This document shows positions 1-9,405 of a stretch of 64,000 nt of DNA, in pieces. The first letter of the stretch is position 1, and every line of letters begins with the position of its first letter. The notes beneath the pieces were generated by a model that saw only the letters and a list, made by a program, of their open reading frames with translations, was not told the DNA's origin and searched no databases. Made by a program: the position numbers and the translations under genes. Source of the DNA: Betaproteobacteria bacterium. GTDB lineage: Bacteria; Pseudomonadota; Gammaproteobacteria; Burkholderiales; Rhodocyclaceae. The stretch spans positions 124,001 through 188,000 of the forward strand of contig WRIU01000003.1 in the NCBI GenBank assembly GCA_009782565.1, written 5' to 3'.

Positions 1-1322
1 AAGCGCGCTCGGCGGACGCACGCATCGCCCGCAACGAGGCCGGGCCACTCACCGGCATCCCGCTCGCCCACAAGGATGTGTTCTGTACCGAAGGCATATT
101 GACCACCTGCGCGTCCAGGATGCTGTCCAATTTCGTCAGTCCCTATGACGCCCATGTGGTGAGCCTGCTGAAACAGGCAGGTGCAGTGAGTCTGGGCAAG
201 ACCAACCTGGACGAGTTTGCGATGGGTTCATCGTGCGAGACTTCGTATTACGGGCCGGTCATCAACCCCTGGAAACCCGGCACTGTGGCCGGCGGATCTT
301 CGGGCGGTTCGGCGGCGGCGGTCGCTGCACGGCTCGTGCCCATTGCCACAGGAACCGACACCGGCGGTTCGGTGCGCCAGCCTGCGGCGTTCTGCGGCAT
401 TACCGGAATCAAGCCGACTTACGGGCTCGTCAGCCGCTACGGCACTATCGCTTGCGCCTCCTCGCTCGACCAGGGGGGCGCTTTCGGCGCTTCCGCCGAA
501 GACTGCGCGCTATTGCTCTCGTCCATGACCGGGTTCGATACGCGCGATTCGACCAGCCTCGACCGCCCGGTGGAAGATTACGCCGCCATCGTCGGAGCAA
601 GCGCGCCCGATGCCGCCCGCCCGCTCGGCGGACTCACCATCGGCGTGCCACGAGATTTCTTCTCCACGGGGTTGAACGATGAAATACGGACTACCGTCGA
701 AAACGCGCTGGCACAGTACCGCGCCCTGGGCGCGACGCTGCGCGACATCGACCTGCCCAATGTCCGTTTAGCGGTTCCAGCCTATTACGTTATCGCAATG
801 GCCGAGGCGTCGAGCAACCTTACTCGGTTCGACGGCGTGCGCTACGGGCATCGCGCCGCCGAATATACCGATCTCGTCGACATGTATTGCAAGAGCCGCA
901 GCGAGGGGTTCGGCGCAGAGGTGCAACGGCGCATCCTGACCGGGACTTTTGTGCTGTCGCACGGCTATTACGACGCCTATTACCTCCAGGCGCAGAAATT
1001 GCGGCGGCTGATTACCAGTGATTTCGAGCGCGCCTTTGCAGAATGCGACCTGATTGCCAGCCCAACTTCGCCCGCAACGGCCTGGGCTTTGGGCGCAATG
1101 AGCGATGACCCGGTGCAGATGTATCTGGGCGACATTTACACTTCGCCCGTCAACCTCGCCGGATTGCCGGGGCTTTCCCACCCTTGCGGGTTCAATGCCG
1201 CCGGGCTGCCGATCGGGCTGCAACTGATCGGCAACTATTTTTCCGAAGCGCGCCTATTGACCGCCGCCCACCGCTTCCAGCAGATCACCGACTGGCACCT
1301 GCGCCGCCCCCCGGTTGCCTGA
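1..1322 (+). CDS. gatA: Glutamyl-tRNA(Gln)/aspartyl-tRNA(Asn) amidotransferase subunit A (5' partial)
   Basis: GatA is the amidase subunit of the GatCAB complex. It hydrolyses glutamine and supplies ammonia to transamidate mischarged Glu-tRNA(Gln) and/or Asp-tRNA(Asn) in the cytoplasm. The open frame runs in from the window edge: the first full codon is at position 3, and amidase-like residues including LAHKD, which holds the catalytic lysine, precede the first internal ATG at 78. The glycine/serine-rich amidase signature [10 protein letters not shown], followed by [17 protein letters not shown], carries the Ser-cisSer pair. About 440 codons are present and roughly 45-50 N-terminal residues are off the window. 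gatB follows after 38 bp, the usual gatCAB order. Identification is secure; only the start is missing. Confidence 0.97.
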   Translation, partial: ARSADARIARNEAGPLTGIPLAHKDVFCTEGILTTCASRMLSNFVSPYDAHVVSLLKQAGAVSLGKTNLDEFAMGSSCETSYYGPVINPWKPGTVAGGSSGGSAAAVAARLVPIATGTDTGGSVRQPAAFCGITGIKPTYGLVSRYGTIACASSLDQGGAFGASAEDCALLLSSMTGFDTRDSTSLDRPVEDYAAIVGASAPDAARPLGGLTIGVPRDFFSTGLNDEIRTTVENALAQYRALGATLRDIDLPNVRLAVPAYYVIAMAEASSNLTRFDGVRYGHRAAEYTDLVDMYCKSRSEGFGAEVQRRILTGTFVLSHGYYDAYYLQAQKLRRLITSDFERAFAECDLIASPTSPATAWALGAMSDDPVQMYLGDIYTSPVNLAGLPGLSHPCGFNAAGLPIGLQLIGNYFSEARLLTAAHRFQQITDWHLRRPPVA

Positions 1323-1360
1323 AGCACGCGCATCCCCGACACAACGGATAATGAATTGAA

Positions 1361-2821
1361 ATGAGCAGATCGGATTGGGAAGTCGTCATCGGGCTGGAAA
1401 TTCACGCCCAACTCAACACCGCCTCCAAGATTTTCTCAGGAGCCAGCACCGCGTTCGGCGCGCAACCCAACGCGCAGGCTTGCGCCGTGGATATCGGCCT
1501 TCCCGGCATGTTGCCGGTTTTGAACCGGGGCGCGGTCGAGCGCGCCATTCGTTTCGGCCTGGCCTTGGGGTCGCGCGTCGCGCCGAAAAGCATCTTCGCG
1601 CGCAAGAGCTATTTTTATCCCGACCTGCCCAACGGCTACCAGATCAGCCAATTTGAACTGCCGGTGGTACAGGGAGGCACCATCACAATCCGGGTCGGCG
1701 ACGGGGAAGACGCTTACGAAAAAGCCGTCCGCCTCACGCGCGCCCATCTCGAAGAAGACGCGGGCAAATCGCTGCACGAAGATTTTCACGGCATGAGCGG
1801 CATCGACCTCAACCGCGCGGGTACGCCGCTCCTGGAGATCGTCTCCGAACCCGACATGCGCTCTTCTGCCGAAGCAGTAGCCTACGCGCGCGCCATGCAC
1901 GCGCTGGTGCGCTGGATCGACATCTGCGACGGCAACATGCAGGAAGGCTCCTTCCGGTGCGATGCCAACGTCTCAGTGCGAAAAAAGGGCGCGGAGGCAC
2001 TCGGAACCCGGCGCGAAATAAAAAACCTCAACTCCTTCCGTTTCCTGCAACAGGCTATCGACTTCGAGGTCGGCTGGCAGATCGAAACGCTGGAAGACGG
2101 GGGGAACTTCGTCCAGGCCACCGTGCTCTTCGACCCTGCCACCGGACAGACGCGGATGATGCGTTCCAAGGAAGACGCGCACGATTACCGCTACTTCCCC
2201 GACCCCGACCTGCTGCCGTTGGTGATCGAGCCGGAATGGATCGAGCGGGTCAGGGCGACGATGCCCGAATTACCGGCAGCGATGAAAGCGCGCTTCGAGC
2301 GCGAACTGGGCCTGTCCGCTCAGGATGCCGATGCACTCACCGTTACCAAGGAAGTGGCGGATTACTTCCAGGCCGCCGTTGCTGCCGCTGGCGCGGCGCA
2401 TGCCAAACTCTGCGCCAACTGGGTGATGGGAGAACTTGCGGCACATCTGAACAAAGCCGGGCTGGAAATCGTTTGCGCGCCGGTCTCTCCCGCGCAACTG
2501 GCCGGACTGCTCCTGCGCGTCGCCGACGGCTCCATCTCCAACGCCATCGCGCGCAAGGTGTTCGAGGCGCTCTGGAATGGCGAAGGCGATGGGGCGGACG
2601 AAATCATCGAACGCCAGGGATTGAAGCAAGTCACCGACAGCGGCGAGATCGAAGCGATGATCGACGAGGCCATCGCCGCCAATCCGAAATCGGTCGAAGA
2701 ATTCCGCGCCGGCAAGGAAAAGGCGCTCAACGCCCTGGTCGGGCAGGTCATGAAAGCCAGCCGTGGCAAGGCCAACCCGGCTCAGGTCAACGAACTTATG
2801 CGGCGTAGGCTGTGTGTGTAA
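1361..2821 (+). CDS. gatB: Glutamyl-tRNA(Gln)/aspartyl-tRNA(Asn) amidotransferase subunit B
   Basis: GatB is the tRNA-binding and kinase/transamidase subunit of GatCAB: it phosphorylates the mischarged glutamate or aspartate and receives ammonia from GatA. The 486-residue length is normal. The N-terminal [12 protein letters not shown] and the internal [13 protein letters not shown] and [18 protein letters not shown] blocks are diagnostic. The C-terminal part (about 330-486) is the helical YqeY-like tail that binds the tRNA elbow, ending with the family's [12 protein letters not shown] segment. It lies 38 bp after gatA and is presumably in the same transcript. The presence of GatAB implies indirect Gln- or Asn-tRNA synthesis. 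That fits most non-enteric beta-proteobacteria, although I cannot see whether glnS or asnS is also present elsewhere. Confidence 0.98.
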   Translation: MSRSDWEVVIGLEIHAQLNTASKIFSGASTAFGAQPNAQACAVDIGLPGMLPVLNRGAVERAIRFGLALGSRVAPKSIFARKSYFYPDLPNGYQISQFELPVVQGGTITIRVGDGEDAYEKAVRLTRAHLEEDAGKSLHEDFHGMSGIDLNRAGTPLLEIVSEPDMRSSAEAVAYARAMHALVRWIDICDGNMQEGSFRCDANVSVRKKGAEALGTRREIKNLNSFRFLQQAIDFEVGWQIETLEDGGNFVQATVLFDPATGQTRMMRSKEDAHDYRYFPDPDLLPLVIEPEWIERVRATMPELPAAMKARFERELGLSAQDADALTVTKEVADYFQAAVAAAGAAHAKLCANWVMGELAAHLNKAGLEIVCAPVSPAQLAGLLLRVADGSISNAIARKVFEALWNGEGDGADEIIERQGLKQVTDSGEIEAMIDEAIAANPKSVEEFRAGKEKALNALVGQVMKASRGKANPAQVNELMRRRLCV

Positions 2822-2827
2822 TTGACA

Positions 2828-2855
2828 GGCGCGAGCCCGTGCGGTTTTTCGCGCC
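2828..2855 (+). terminator. Weak hairpin after gatB
   Basis: A 7-bp perfect stem (GGCGCGA / TCGCGCC) with a 14-nt loop starts 7 bp after the gatB stop codon. There is no T-run behind it, so intrinsic termination is uncertain. It is the only structure seen between gatB and the HIT gene. Confidence 0.25.
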
Positions 2856-2953
2856 GGAAGAGGCGACTTCGTAGTCTCCCGAATAAAGCCGTGCTATGGT
2901 GAATCGTGCTTGAAGTGTCGTAATCAGCAACTCAAAACCAACAAAAATCCAAC

Positions 2954-3376
2954 ATGGAGTGCCCGCTTTGCGTCATCAATCGGAACGAACTCATCTGGCA
3001 GGATGAGCGTTGCTGCGTCATTCCGGGTAATGATCCCGATTATCCAGGCTATTTCCGGGTCGTATGGGGTGAACACGTCTCCGAAATGAGCGATCTGGAC
3101 GCCCGTGCACGCCGTCATTTCATGGACGTAGTATTTGCTGTTGAAAGCAGTCTGCGCGCTCTAATGGTTCCTGACAAAATCAACCTGGCCAGCTTCGGCA
3201 ACAAGGTTCCGCACCTGCATTGGCACGTCATCGCGCGCTTTGCCGACGACCGCCATTTTCCAGAGTCCATCTGGGGCCAGGAACAACGCCAGGTTCCAAC
3301 ACGGAAGGCTCCCAGCTATGCTGCATTGGCTGCCCGTATAAGCTTTGATCTTGCCCAAATTTCAGTTAGTTGTTAA
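2954..3376 (+). CDS. HIT-family nucleotide hydrolase/transferase
   Basis: This is a 140-residue histidine-triad protein. HIT proteins hydrolyse or transfer nucleoside phosphoramidates, dinucleoside polyphosphates or adenylates through a histidine nucleophile. The signature HLHWHVI (residues 87-93) supplies the triad His87/His89/His91. The N-terminus ECPLC resembles the Cys pair of zinc-binding HIT members but lacks an obvious matching second pair, so zinc binding is doubtful. It stands alone between gatB and a PilZ-like gene, 38 bp before that gene's start. The substrate cannot be told from sequence; I assign the family only. Confidence 0.9.
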   Translation: MECPLCVINRNELIWQDERCCVIPGNDPDYPGYFRVVWGEHVSEMSDLDARARRHFMDVVFAVESSLRALMVPDKINLASFGNKVPHLHWHVIARFADDRHFPESIWGQEQRQVPTRKAPSYAALAARISFDLAQISVSC

Positions 3377-3414
3377 TAATTGTCAAAACACATTTTGCTT
3401 GCCTCGGAGCTTTC

Positions 3415-5055
3415 ATGGACTACAGCAACCCTGCACAATGCTTGGGTTTATTGCAGAATCTGCCGACCGACAACCCTACAGAACGGTTTTCCGTGCTGGC
3501 GGAGATCGTCGCCGGCCTGCTTGCCGCCCGGCCTTTGCCCGAACAACACCTCGAAGTTCTGGAGATGGCCCGCCCGTTGATCGACAAGGCACGGGCCAGG
3601 CTTTCCGGCCTCGATGGCGACGAACCGCTGCCTCCCGACAGCCAGCACAACGAGCTTTTGCTGAAGGTCATCAAGACATGGCACGACCTTTCGCGCTCTT
3701 ACGCCCTCATTGCCGCGCTGGATACCGAAACAGGGACCCTGAAGGATCAACGCGCATCGCTCGCGCAACGCCGCACGTACTACGCGGGCAAGGCCGTGTC
3801 CGAATACTATCGCGCGCACCGCGCCCTGCCCGCCGGTTTGTGGAAACAGGCACACGAATGCTTCATCGCTGCCGAGCAGGAAAACATTCATTCCACCCGC
3901 GTCTCCGACACGCTCAACGTCGTCTGGAAAGCGCAAAGCGCGCAGGAAGCCTATATCTCCATCCTGCTGCTCGATCTGGCTAACGCCTTCGGGCGTAGCG
4001 GGCAGGAATGGACATGGATTTGCCGCTGGGCAGAGCGTTTCGCGCCCTACTGCACCCTCAGCCCGGATATCGAGGGGCGCAAGCCCACGACTTATGGGCT
4101 GGATCTGACCTCCGACCACGGTTTGCGGCCGCTGGGCCTGCTGCATAAAGACTCGACCCCCCGCTATTTCGATTGCAACAAACTGGCAAGTCAAATCCAA
4201 TCCGTTTTCGCGCAGTTCAAGCAAGGGGTATCACCTTCTTCGCTCGGCCTCGGAGACGATTGCAGCGTCGATGCCAGCGCCCGCCTGTTGCTGTCGCTCT
4301 ACCGACCCTGGGGGCTGGCCTCTGCCGGACGGCGTTTCCCACGGCGGGGCAGCACAGGTGTGGTCGAATTGTGTGCCGAATGGCTCGCCATCGGCTTTCA
4401 CATCCAGGGCAAATTGTTTGAACAGCCCCGAAACAGCAACCAGCGTGCGACGACGAGCAGCCTGGGCTGTACGCACGACGAACTGGCGCTCCACGCCTTC
4501 GGCGAACGCGCGGCGGGCGTCGAAACCGAACTGACCCGGAACGGAAAGCGCAATTTCAGCCACCAGCACCTCGAAGCCGAGCGCCTCGGGCTGGTCTGCG
4601 AGCAATGGGAACTGCTCGACCAGTCGGTCGGCGGCTTCCGCTTGCAACAGCGTCCCCATGCGGAGCGTTTCTCGCATCATCAACTGGTGGGGTTGCGCCC
4701 GCACGACGGCGAATATTTTCTGCTCGGCCAGGTAAGCTGGCTGATGTTCCGCGAAGATGGCCTGCTCGAAGCGGGCATTCACGTCCTGCCCGGCCTGCCG
4801 CGAGTCACCGCTGCCCGCCAGCGCACCGAGTCCGACGACCTGCGCGAGCCCTACTCTCAGGCGTTCATGATCGAAGCCAGCGAAGTGCTCCAGATCACCG
4901 CCTCATTGATCCTGCCGGAAGGCTGGTACAAGACCAATGGTATTATTGAGGTTTTCGACGCGGGCCTCGAACGACGACTCAAGATGACCCAACTCTTGCT
5001 CAAGGGTCCAAATTTCGAGCAGATCGGCTTCACGGAACTTTCGGAACCCGCTTAA
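3415..5055 (+). CDS. Large PilZ-like protein, function unknown (paralogue 1)
   Basis: The predicted protein has 546 residues and no signal peptide or membrane segment. I chose ATG 3415 (CGGAG about 10 nt upstream) because the longer in-frame version adds only an unlikely 15-residue extension. The first 300 residues look mostly helical. Near residues 405-480 a beta-rich block carries DQSVGGF, matching the (D/N)xSxxG half of the PilZ c-di-GMP motif, followed by an L.G....V..W core. The same layout recurs in the gene at 14903-16426 (NESPGGY), so the two are distant paralogues. No clear RxxxR half-motif is seen, so c-di-GMP binding is unproven. A role in c-di-GMP signalling is inference. Confidence 0.6.
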   Translation: MDYSNPAQCLGLLQNLPTDNPTERFSVLAEIVAGLLAARPLPEQHLEVLEMARPLIDKARARLSGLDGDEPLPPDSQHNELLLKVIKTWHDLSRSYALIAALDTETGTLKDQRASLAQRRTYYAGKAVSEYYRAHRALPAGLWKQAHECFIAAEQENIHSTRVSDTLNVVWKAQSAQEAYISILLLDLANAFGRSGQEWTWICRWAERFAPYCTLSPDIEGRKPTTYGLDLTSDHGLRPLGLLHKDSTPRYFDCNKLASQIQSVFAQFKQGVSPSSLGLGDDCSVDASARLLLSLYRPWGLASAGRRFPRRGSTGVVELCAEWLAIGFHIQGKLFEQPRNSNQRATTSSLGCTHDELALHAFGERAAGVETELTRNGKRNFSHQHLEAERLGLVCEQWELLDQSVGGFRLQQRPHAERFSHHQLVGLRPHDGEYFLLGQVSWLMFREDGLLEAGIHVLPGLPRVTAARQRTESDDLREPYSQAFMIEASEVLQITASLILPEGWYKTNGIIEVFDAGLERRLKMTQLLLKGPNFEQIGFTELSEPA

Positions 5056-5080
5056 AACGGCATTCATCGAGCCCTTTTCC

Positions 5081-5860
5081 ATGACAGACGCCTCCACCTC
5101 CCCTGCTTCCCCCGAACAGACCGAGTCCGGCCAGACCACACACTTTGGCTTCCAGACCGTCGCCGAGGAACTCAAGCAGAAGAAAGTGGCCGATGTCTTT
5201 TCCTCGGTAGCGCAAAAATACGACATCATGAATGATGTGATGTCCTTTGGCCTGCACCGGCTATGGAAGGCATTCACTATCGAACTAGCCGGAGTGCGCG
5301 AAGGCGACCGTGTGCTCGACGTTGCCGGTGGAACCGCCGACCTGTCGCTTGCTTTCGCGCGCAAGGTCGGCACACGCGGGCAAGTCTGGCTGACCGACAT
5401 CAACCATGCCATGCTGTCGCGCGGGCGGGACCGCCTCATCGACAAAGGTTTTTCCCTGCCGCTCACCCAGTGCGACGCCGAAAAACTCCCCTTTCCGGAA
5501 TCCAGCTTCGATTGCGTCACCGTCGCCTTCGGGCTACGCAACATGACCCACAAGGAAATCGCGCTGGCCGAAATGCGGCGGGTGCTGCGCCCCGGCGGCC
5601 GCTTGCTGGTACTGGAGTTCTCCCACGTCTGGAAACCCTTATCTCCTCTCTACGATCTCTATTCGTTCAAACTGCTGCCCTGGATGGGCGAAAAAGTGGC
5701 GGGCGACGCAGACAGCTACCGTTATCTCGCCGAATCCATCCGCATGCACCCCGAGCAGGAGGAATTAAAAACGATGATGGAACTCGCCGGTCTCAGCAAG
5801 GTCGATTATTTCAACCTCAGTGCCGGTATCGTTGCCATCCATCGCGGTTACCGGCTTTGA
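5081..5860 (+). CDS. ubiE: Ubiquinone/menaquinone C-methyltransferase UbiE
   Basis: UbiE is the SAM-dependent C-methyltransferase of ubiquinone (and menaquinone, where made) biosynthesis; it methylates the benzoquinol or naphthoquinol ring. The protein has 259 residues. Family blocks are [19 protein letters not shown], the SAM-binding [10 protein letters not shown] (about 85-95), NAAML-like acidic loop DINHAML, and [11 protein letters not shown]. The C-terminus keeps the usual [10 protein letters not shown] ending. The first 30 residues are a Ser/Thr/Pro-rich extension beyond the usual start. It follows the PilZ-like gene by 25 bp and precedes a cytochrome b561 gene by 40 bp, so a respiratory-membrane context is plausible. 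Confidence 0.97.
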   Translation: MTDASTSPASPEQTESGQTTHFGFQTVAEELKQKKVADVFSSVAQKYDIMNDVMSFGLHRLWKAFTIELAGVREGDRVLDVAGGTADLSLAFARKVGTRGQVWLTDINHAMLSRGRDRLIDKGFSLPLTQCDAEKLPFPESSFDCVTVAFGLRNMTHKEIALAEMRRVLRPGGRLLVLEFSHVWKPLSPLYDLYSFKLLPWMGEKVAGDADSYRYLAESIRMHPEQEELKTMMELAGLSKVDYFNLSAGIVAIHRGYRL

Positions 5861-5900
5861 GCCAGCCGAAAACGCCAGCGCGTTCGACAAGGAAGAAAAA

Positions 5901-6596
5901 ATGGAAAAACGGTATGTGAAAGTCTGGGACGTGCCGACCCGGGTTTTTCATTGGCTTTTGGTGTTATTGACCATTGCCGCGTTTGTCAGCGGGTTTCTGG
6001 GAGGCAGCCGCATCGACGTTCACGGCCAGCTCGGGCTGGCTATTGCCGGCTTGCTCGCGTTCCGCCTGGTATGGGGCGTGGTCGGCTCGACTTACGCCCG
6101 TTTTACCCAGTTCGTCCCAGGCCCTGCGCGGGTATTTGCCTATCTGCGCGGGCAATGGCATGGACTCGGGCACAACCCGCTCGGGGCGTTCTCGGTGCTT
6201 GCCTTTCTCGTATTGATGTCGTTCCAGGTAGTCAGCGGCCTGGTGTCGGATGACAACATCTCCTTTACCGGGCCTCTGAGGGCACTGGTGAGTTCAAGCA
6301 CCGCCGATTGGTTCACCGGGCTGCATAAACTCAATGCCTGGCTGATCGTGGGGCTGGTGAGTTTGCACACGCTCTCCATCATCTTCTATGCCGTGATCAA
6401 GAAGAACAACCTGCTGTTTCCCATGTTTACCGGCAATAAGGCTGTGGACGACCCCGCGCTGGAATCGGCACGCGGCGGCGGCTGGTTGGCGTTCGTCGTG
6501 GCCGTATTGATTGCCGTCGGCGCAGTCTGGATCGCCAACGGCGGCTTGAACCCGGCTCCGCCCCCTCCTCCGCCGCAAACGGCTCCGGCGTGGTAA
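5901..6596 (+). CDS. Cytochrome b561-type di-haem membrane protein
   Basis: This is an inner-membrane cytochrome b of the bacterial b561/Ni-hydrogenase b-subunit superfamily, expected to move electrons between quinol and a periplasmic partner. It has 231 residues from ATG 5901, preceded by AAGGAAG; the longer open frame overlaps ubiE and lacks such a site. It opens with VKVWDVPTRVFHWLL, typical of this family, and shows four hydrophobic helices. Candidate haem-ligand histidines sit in RVFHW, DVHGQ, GLHKL and SLHTL. The tail is a short helix followed by a run of prolines. No partner c-type cytochrome or hydrogenase is adjacent, so the donor and acceptor are unknown. Confidence 0.9.
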   Translation: MEKRYVKVWDVPTRVFHWLLVLLTIAAFVSGFLGGSRIDVHGQLGLAIAGLLAFRLVWGVVGSTYARFTQFVPGPARVFAYLRGQWHGLGHNPLGAFSVLAFLVLMSFQVVSGLVSDDNISFTGPLRALVSSSTADWFTGLHKLNAWLIVGLVSLHTLSIIFYAVIKKNNLLFPMFTGNKAVDDPALESARGGGWLAFVVAVLIAVGAVWIANGGLNPAPPPPPPQTAPAW

Positions 6597-6602
6597 GAGA
6601 GT

Positions 6603-6624
6603 TGCCTCTCTCAAGAGGGAGGCA
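6603..6624. repeat. Palindromic repeat, type A, after cytochrome b561
   Basis: A 10-bp stem with an AA loop (TGCCTCTCTC-AA-GAGGGAGGCA, one G-T wobble) lies 7 bp after the cytochrome stop codon. The core CCTCnCTCAAGAGGGAGGC recurs at 8812-8829, inside btuD. It could act as a weak terminator here. Confidence 0.6.
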
Positions 6625-6796
6625 GTTTCATCCACAAAACCGCGCCACAGGCGTACCCACTTTATCACCTCCCCCCTCTTCCCCTGCGTGTAGCTATAGG
6701 ACAAGGGACTTTGTGGGACTCGGCATGCAACTCGTCACCCCCTTGGGAAGAGTGAGTCCACTCCATTACACAGGCTACAGAGCCGAAACCACCCGG

Positions 6797-6834
6797 CCCC
6801 TTCGGGGCACCCTCTCCCGCTTGTCGGGAGAGGG
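6797..6834. repeat. Palindromic repeat, type B, overlapping the btuF leader
   Basis: A small CCCC-TTCG-GGGG hairpin (6797-6807) is followed by a 10-bp stem CCCTCTCCCG / CGGGAGAGGG (6810-6819 with 6825-6834). The same two-hairpin layout is seen at 51331-51364, and the second hairpin alone at 18780-18815. The right arm holds the purine-rich GAGAGGGG that serves as the btuF ribosome-binding site 9-15 nt before its ATG, so folding could limit translation. The DNA between 6625 and 6796 shows no gene or riboswitch I can recognise. Confidence 0.6.
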
Positions 6835-6843
6835 GAAAATAGA

Positions 6844-7650
6844 ATGAAAAACCTTATCGCCCTCCTCGTCTTTCTCATGGCGCCGGCGGCCTTTTCCCAG
6901 GCTCCGGTGCCTCAGCGTATCGTCTCGCTGGATTTATGTACGGATTGGATGCTGACCCTGCACGTTGGGCGGGAGCGCGTCGCGGCGCTCTCCCCGATGC
7001 AGCGCATCTCACAGCCTTTCCACCCTGCCCCCTGGATGAAAGGCGCTTGGCCCTCCCACGATGGGAGCCTGGAGAGCATCGCGCTCCACAAACCTGATCT
7101 CATCCTGACTGGGCAATACTCTGCCATAGGCCTACGCGAACAGTTGCGCCGCCTGGGTTTTCGGGTCGAAGTCCTGCCGCTGGCGACCACGCTCGAAGAG
7201 GTACGCGACTATGAGCGACAATTCCTCGCTTACGCAGGGTTGCCGCTTGATCGCACCAGCGACATACCGCCTGAACGGGCTCTCGGCAAAAAACGTCTGC
7301 TGCTGCTCGGCGCGAATGCCATCGGAACCGGCCGCAATACCTTTGAAGATGCCCTCATGACCCGCTCCGGCTGGCGCAACTATTTGCTTGATAACGGCCT
7401 CGTCCGGCTCGATCTCGAAAAAATCGCCCATGACCCGCCGGATGTCGTACTCTGGGCCGCCCCTTCCGGCGCGGCACTGGCAAACGCCTTTGCCGAACAC
7501 CCTCTCTGGCGGGCGCTTACCCCTTCACCGCTGCGCCTCGATACCGATTACTGGCGCTGGCAATGCCCCGGCCCCTGGAGTTGGGAACTCATACGGGAAC
7601 TCGACCGCCTTGCGCGAAAAAGCGATGAATGTGTAGCGAACATGCCATGA
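6844..7650 (+). CDS. btuF: Periplasmic corrinoid/siderophore-binding protein of an ABC importer
   Basis: This 268-residue protein has a clear N-terminal signal peptide (hydrophobic core LIALLVFLMAPAAF, likely cut after AFSQA). It belongs to the helical-backbone class of metal-chelate-binding proteins: RIVSLDLCTDWMLTL opens the mature domain and KPDLILTGQY marks the substrate cleft. It would deliver the chelate to the membrane permease encoded next, whose start codon overlaps its stop. The cobalamin assignment over a ferric siderophore rests mainly on the diverged adenosyltransferase homologue at the operon's 3' end. No TonB receptor or B12 riboswitch is visible nearby. Confidence 0.8.
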   Translation: MKNLIALLVFLMAPAAFSQAPVPQRIVSLDLCTDWMLTLHVGRERVAALSPMQRISQPFHPAPWMKGAWPSHDGSLESIALHKPDLILTGQYSAIGLREQLRRLGFRVEVLPLATTLEEVRDYERQFLAYAGLPLDRTSDIPPERALGKKRLLLLGANAIGTGRNTFEDALMTRSGWRNYLLDNGLVRLDLEKIAHDPPDVVLWAAPSGAALANAFAEHPLWRALTPSPLRLDTDYWRWQCPGPWSWELIRELDRLARKSDECVANMP

Positions 7651-8654
7651 AGTTCCTGAAAATAGCGAAAAAAATCCCGTCCTCCCCTGCCCTCTTCCTG
7701 GGGCTGCTGGCGGTTTTCTTCCTGTCGCTTACCGTCGGTTCCGCGCCTGTCCCCGTGCTGACCGGGCTGTTTGACTGGCTCACCGGCCAACCGGGCATTC
7801 CTGCCCTCGTCATGGGAGAAATTCGCCTGCCGCGTACCCTGCTCGCCCTTTCCGTCGGCGCGGCGCTGGGACTCTCCGGCGCAGCCCTGCAAGGCTTGTT
7901 ACGCAACCCCCTCGCCGACCCAAGCCTGACCGGCGCAAGCCAGGGCGCAGCCCTGGGAGCCGCTTCCGTTTTCTACTTTGCCCTTTTGCCGGGATTGGGC
8001 GTCTTTGCCCCTCTGCTGGCCGGATTGATCGGGGCGGGGCTGACACTCCTTCTCACCCTCTGGCTCGCCGGGCCGGGGCGTCCCGCTCTATTGCTGCTCG
8101 CGGGGCTTGCCATTGCCTCCCTCTCCGGCGCGGCGCTGGCCGCCGTGCTCAACTTCGCCCCCAATCCCTTCGCCATGCAGGAGCTTGTTTTCTGGTTGCT
8201 CGGTTCCGTTTCGGAACGCGGCATGGCGCATCTCGCCTTTCTCCTGCCCGCCCTCGTCATCGGCAGTTTGCTCATCTGGTGGCAGCGCCCATTGCTCGCC
8301 GCCCTCTCCCTTGGCGAACAGGTCGCCACCAGCCTGGGGCTGAACGTCCAGCGGGGCGGGCGTGTCATCGTTTTCGGAGCCGCGATTCTGGTCGGGGCTG
8401 CCGTGGCAACTGCCGGGAATATCGGTTTTGTCGGCCTCATCGCCCCTCATCTAGCCAGGCCGTTAGCGCAAAACCGCCCGGACCGCCTGCTCCTGCCCGC
8501 TGCCGCCATTGGCGCAACGCTCGTGCTGCTCGCGGATATTACCGTCCGCCTCATGCCGCCGGGTCGTGAAGTTCGTTTGGGCGTCCTCACCGCCCTCATC
8601 GGCGCGCCCCTCTTCATCCGGCTCATCTGGAAAATGCGAAGGGAATGGCTTTGA
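7647..8654 (+). CDS. btuC: FecCD/BtuC-family ABC permease
   Basis: This is the inner-membrane permease of the metal-chelate importer. It has 335 residues from ATG 7647, which overlaps the btuF stop as ATGA; a start 18 bp upstream is possible but less economical. Roughly ten hydrophobic helices are visible. The family blocks GEIRLPRTLLALSVGAALGLSGAALQGLLRNPLADP and NIGFVGLIAPHLAR are present, the latter being the cytoplasmic coupling region that contacts the ATPase. It works as a dimer with BtuD-type ATPases. Substrate class is inferred from operon context, with corrinoid the favoured choice and ferric siderophore the alternative. Confidence 0.88.
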   Translation: MKFLKIAKKIPSSPALFLGLLAVFFLSLTVGSAPVPVLTGLFDWLTGQPGIPALVMGEIRLPRTLLALSVGAALGLSGAALQGLLRNPLADPSLTGASQGAALGAASVFYFALLPGLGVFAPLLAGLIGAGLTLLLTLWLAGPGRPALLLLAGLAIASLSGAALAAVLNFAPNPFAMQELVFWLLGSVSERGMAHLAFLLPALVIGSLLIWWQRPLLAALSLGEQVATSLGLNVQRGGRVIVFGAAILVGAAVATAGNIGFVGLIAPHLARPLAQNRPDRLLLPAAAIGATLVLLADITVRLMPPGREVRLGVLTALIGAPLFIRLIWKMRREWL

Positions 8655-9397
8655 TCGAAACCCGGAACCTGACGCTGAAAAATCGACTCGACTCTGTCTC
8701 CTTCACGGCGGAGCCGGGTGAGATGCTCGCCGTCATCGGCCCGAACGGCGCGGGGAAATCCTCCCTGCTGCAATGTCTGGCTGGGTTGCTCCACGCTGAA
8801 AGTGGGCGACACCTCCCTCAAGAGGGAGGCGTTTTTCTCAACGGCACTCCCCTGCGTGCTTTCAAGCCCACTGACCGGGCGCGGCAAATCGGCTTCCTGC
8901 CGCAATTCTGCGACAGCGCATGGACGCTCGCCGTTGAGGAAATCGTCGCTTTGGGACGCTTGCCCTGGCATGACCGCGATGAGGCCGCCATCCGGCAAGC
9001 CATGCGGGAAACCGGAATCGAAGGCATGGCGCAGAAAAACATCAACCAGCTTTCCGGCGGCGAACAGGCGCGAGTGTGGCTTGCGCGGGTATTGGCGGGC
9101 GCGCCGTGCCTCATCCTCGCCGACGAACCCGTTGCCAGCCTCGATCTCTACTATCAGGCCAGAATCATGGATGTCCTGCGCCAACACGCCAGCGGCGAGG
9201 GATGCGTCATCCTTGCCATTCACGACCTCGCGCTAGCCGCCCGCTACTGTGACCGCTTCTGTCTGCTCAAACAGGGCCGCGTCCACGCTTTCGGCCCATC
9301 TGAAACCGTCCTGACCGAAGCGGCTCTGTCGGATGCCTTCGGAGTCCCCATCCACGTCGATCTCAATCACTCGCCTCCCATCATCCTGCCCGCCTGA
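8645..9397 (+). CDS. btuD: ABC importer ATPase with an in-frame palindromic insertion
   Basis: This is the ATP-hydrolysing subunit of the importer, 250 residues, overlapping the permease by 10 bp. Visible motifs are Walker A GPNGAGKSS (about 37-45), the Q-loop FLPQF, the signature LSGGEQARVWLARVLAG, Walker B LILADEP and the H-loop AIHDL. Between Walker A and the Q-loop, where homologues read roughly AGLL-P-SG-V-LNG, this protein has extra residues RHLPQEGG. These are encoded by a perfect DNA palindrome at 8812-8829. The insertion lies in the beta-subdomain and keeps the frame and all catalytic motifs, so the protein is probably still active. Confidence 0.88.
   Translation: MALIETRNLTLKNRLDSVSFTAEPGEMLAVIGPNGAGKSSLLQCLAGLLHAESGRHLPQEGGVFLNGTPLRAFKPTDRARQIGFLPQFCDSAWTLAVEEIVALGRLPWHDRDEAAIRQAMRETGIEGMAQKNINQLSGGEQARVWLARVLAGAPCLILADEPVASLDLYYQARIMDVLRQHASGEGCVILAIHDLALAARYCDRFCLLKQGRVHAFGPSETVLTEAALSDAFGVPIHVDLNHSPPIILPA
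8812..8829. repeat. Palindromic repeat, type A, inside btuD
   Basis: CCTCCCTC-AA-GAGGGAGG is a perfect 8-bp stem with an AA loop. It matches the core of the intergenic copy at 6603-6624, including the downstream GC-GTTT context. It is read in frame as part of the extra RHLPQEGG segment of BtuD. Confidence 0.7.
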
Positions 9398-9405
9398 ACA
9401 AGACT

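Noticed and set aside
6597-6843. Possible cobalamin riboswitch upstream of btuF
   Set aside because: I found no B12-box (GCC-ACTG type) or the G-rich core expected for a cobalamin riboswitch; only two palindromic repeats are visible.
6590-6847. Small plus-strand open frame between cytochrome b561 and btuF
   Set aside because: It is composed largely of the palindromic repeats, lacks a ribosome-binding site and runs into btuF in another frame.
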